Translations under genes and position numbers: made by a program
Assembly (NCBI RefSeq): GCF_949769195.1
Contig: NZ_OX458333.1
Coordinates: 248,001-312,000 of the forward strand
From: Methylocaldum szegediense
Lineage (GTDB): Bacteria; Pseudomonadota; Gammaproteobacteria; Methylococcales; Methylococcaceae
DNA: 64,000 nucleotides
Reading direction: 5' to 3'
The notes under the pieces: model-generated
The model's database searches: none
The model's input: the letters and a program-made list of their open reading frames with translations, nothing else
What the model was told of the DNA's origin: nothing
In this document: positions 62,965 to 64,000 of the stretch, piece after piece
Position numbering within the stretch: position 1 is the stretch's first letter
Layout: each line of letters begins with the position of its first letter

Positions 62965-64000
62965 ATGTCTGAGCTTATCCCCCAGATTAGAAATCTTCAT
63001 ACCACGGCGTTCGTCCTATCAATGCTGAGCAACGCCGGCGCCAATCAAAAGAACTCCTCGCCAGCCGCGCTCATCGCCTACTTGACCGATCAAATCAACG
63101 ATAAGCTTGGAACATGGGAGTTCAAGATCTTCTTCGGGGATTGGAAGATCGCCCTCGGCCCGTATATTTACCAGCACTCGCCAAAGGCCAATATGATCGA
63201 CAACGCCATGGTGGTGTTTAATAACGCGGCCACGAATACCTATGTCGTTGCCATAGCCGCCACCAACCCCATTTCGGATTATGATTGGGCGATCGAGGAT
63301 TTCAACGTTTGTTTTACCAAGGATTGGCCTAATAGCGACGCCCCCCGCGGGTACCAAGATTTCGTTCGGCACATACATCGGTGTCACGAATATTCTAGGT
63401 ATGCCCTACGCTTCCGTTGGGCAAAGCGGACCGAATTTGCAGGATTATCTGGCGTCTGTGGCCAGCCCGGATGCCACGCTAATCTTTACCGGGCATAGCC
63501 TGGGCGGAGCCTTGTCGCCCACGTTGGCCGCCTGGTTATATGGCAATACCCAGGCGCGGAAAAACTGGAAGAACGTCTATGTGTTACCCACCGCGGGCGC
63601 CACGCCCGGCAACCAGCAAGTCGTGTCGTTCTTCTCGGAACAATTCCCGGCAATAACCGATGGAAATCAAGTTTACGATATATGGAATAAGGTATTGAGG
63701 AATACCCTCGATATTGTGTCCCATGCCTGGCTGCGCTCCGATCTGAAGAAGTTGCCCACCATTTATTCCACCGCCACCACCCAACTCGAGGCCGAACTCC
63801 AGCAAATTGTCGATAGTGTCTTGCTGGTAATCCCGCCGTTTTATACCGACTTGCCCCCGCAGTTCTTCACTGGCACGGCTCCGACGGACACCAGCTCGAC
63901 CATTAAGGAATATCTTGAGGCGGCGGCTATCGAGCATGTGGACGCCTATCTCGAACTATTCGGATTGCCCGACGAAGAAAGCGGGGCAGCCATGCGATCC
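62965..64000 (+). pseudogene. class 3 lipase-family protein, frameshifted, runs off the window
   Basis: The first part (MSELIPQIRNLHTTAF to CFTKDWPNSD) is read in one frame; from the six-C run at 63341-63346 the lipase continues one base over: GTKISFGTYIGVTNILGMPY, then the nucleophile elbow FTGHSLGGALSPTL and GNQVYDIWNKVLRNTLDIVS. Removing one C restores one frame through the end of the window. The catalytic Ser is in GHSLGG. No signal peptide is seen. ATG 62965 has GGAG ten bases before. Either the gene is a natural pseudogene or phase-variable locus, or the extra C is a sequencing error. Confidence 0.75.

Overview
The window looks like chromosome of an aerobic gammaproteobacterial methylotroph, most likely a methanotroph of the order Methylococcales. 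The pointers are a B12-dependent radical SAM protein of the hopanoid C-3 methylase type, a quinoprotein alcohol dehydrogenase with its own cytochromes and XoxJ-like partner, a sucrose-type compatible-solute cluster, a group 3b NAD(P)-linked [NiFe] hydrogenase, a MauG-type cytochrome peroxidase and a PEP-CTERM protein. No methane monooxygenase, rRNA, tRNA or CRISPR array is present, so the assignment is an inference from gene content.

Layout. 0-5 kb is mobile and broken DNA: a DNA helicase split by an IS256-type element with clean 8-bp target duplications, the end of another IS, and a decayed ISAs1-type transposase. 5-21 kb is ordinary chromosome: a PAP2 phosphatase, an AI-2E-type permease and a disaccharide-metabolism regulon. 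That regulon has a fructokinase, a four-gene minus-strand operon (nucleotidyltransferase, HAD phosphatase, GT4 synthase, hydrolase) and a divergent sucrose synthase-MarR pair. Similar TTGAnnTCAA palindromes stand before all three transcription units. A MscK-type channel and a TRL-type lipoprotein follow. 21.4-24 kb is an AT-richer patch with an HNH nuclease and remnants of a nuclease-like protein and two PIN toxins. 24-30 kb holds lipoproteins, a patatin, a Pmp3 peptide, a MarR regulator and a KamA-family radical SAM enzyme.

30-37 kb has a membrane protein, a hairpin-rich repeat, an IS481 copy that truncates a FAD oxidase, and the operon cytochrome c - cytochrome c - PQQ dehydrogenase - XoxJ-like protein. 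37-43 kb has repeat-rich spacers around a second FAD oxidase, then HpnR and a secreted hydrolase. 43-52 kb carries the hydrogenase operon hydBGDA plus its maturation protease. A partial duplicate (hydA tail plus a second protease) lies 4 kb away, with a second IS481 copy and a CDP-diacylglycerol pyrophosphatase-like gene between. 52-55 kb has a second copy of the hairpin-rich repeat and a group of small periplasmic or metal-related proteins. 55-64 kb has a PEP-CTERM protein, a 42-bp repeat array, the MauG-like operon, glucose-6-phosphate dehydrogenase and a frameshifted class 3 lipase that runs off the end.

How the genes fit together: the sucrose genes would make and recycle a compatible solute or carbon store. 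Zwf and the group 3b hydrogenase feed the NAD(P)H pool. The quinoprotein operon oxidises an alcohol in the periplasm and passes electrons to its cytochromes. The mobile elements have broken several genes, and two of the insertions can be reconstructed to the base.
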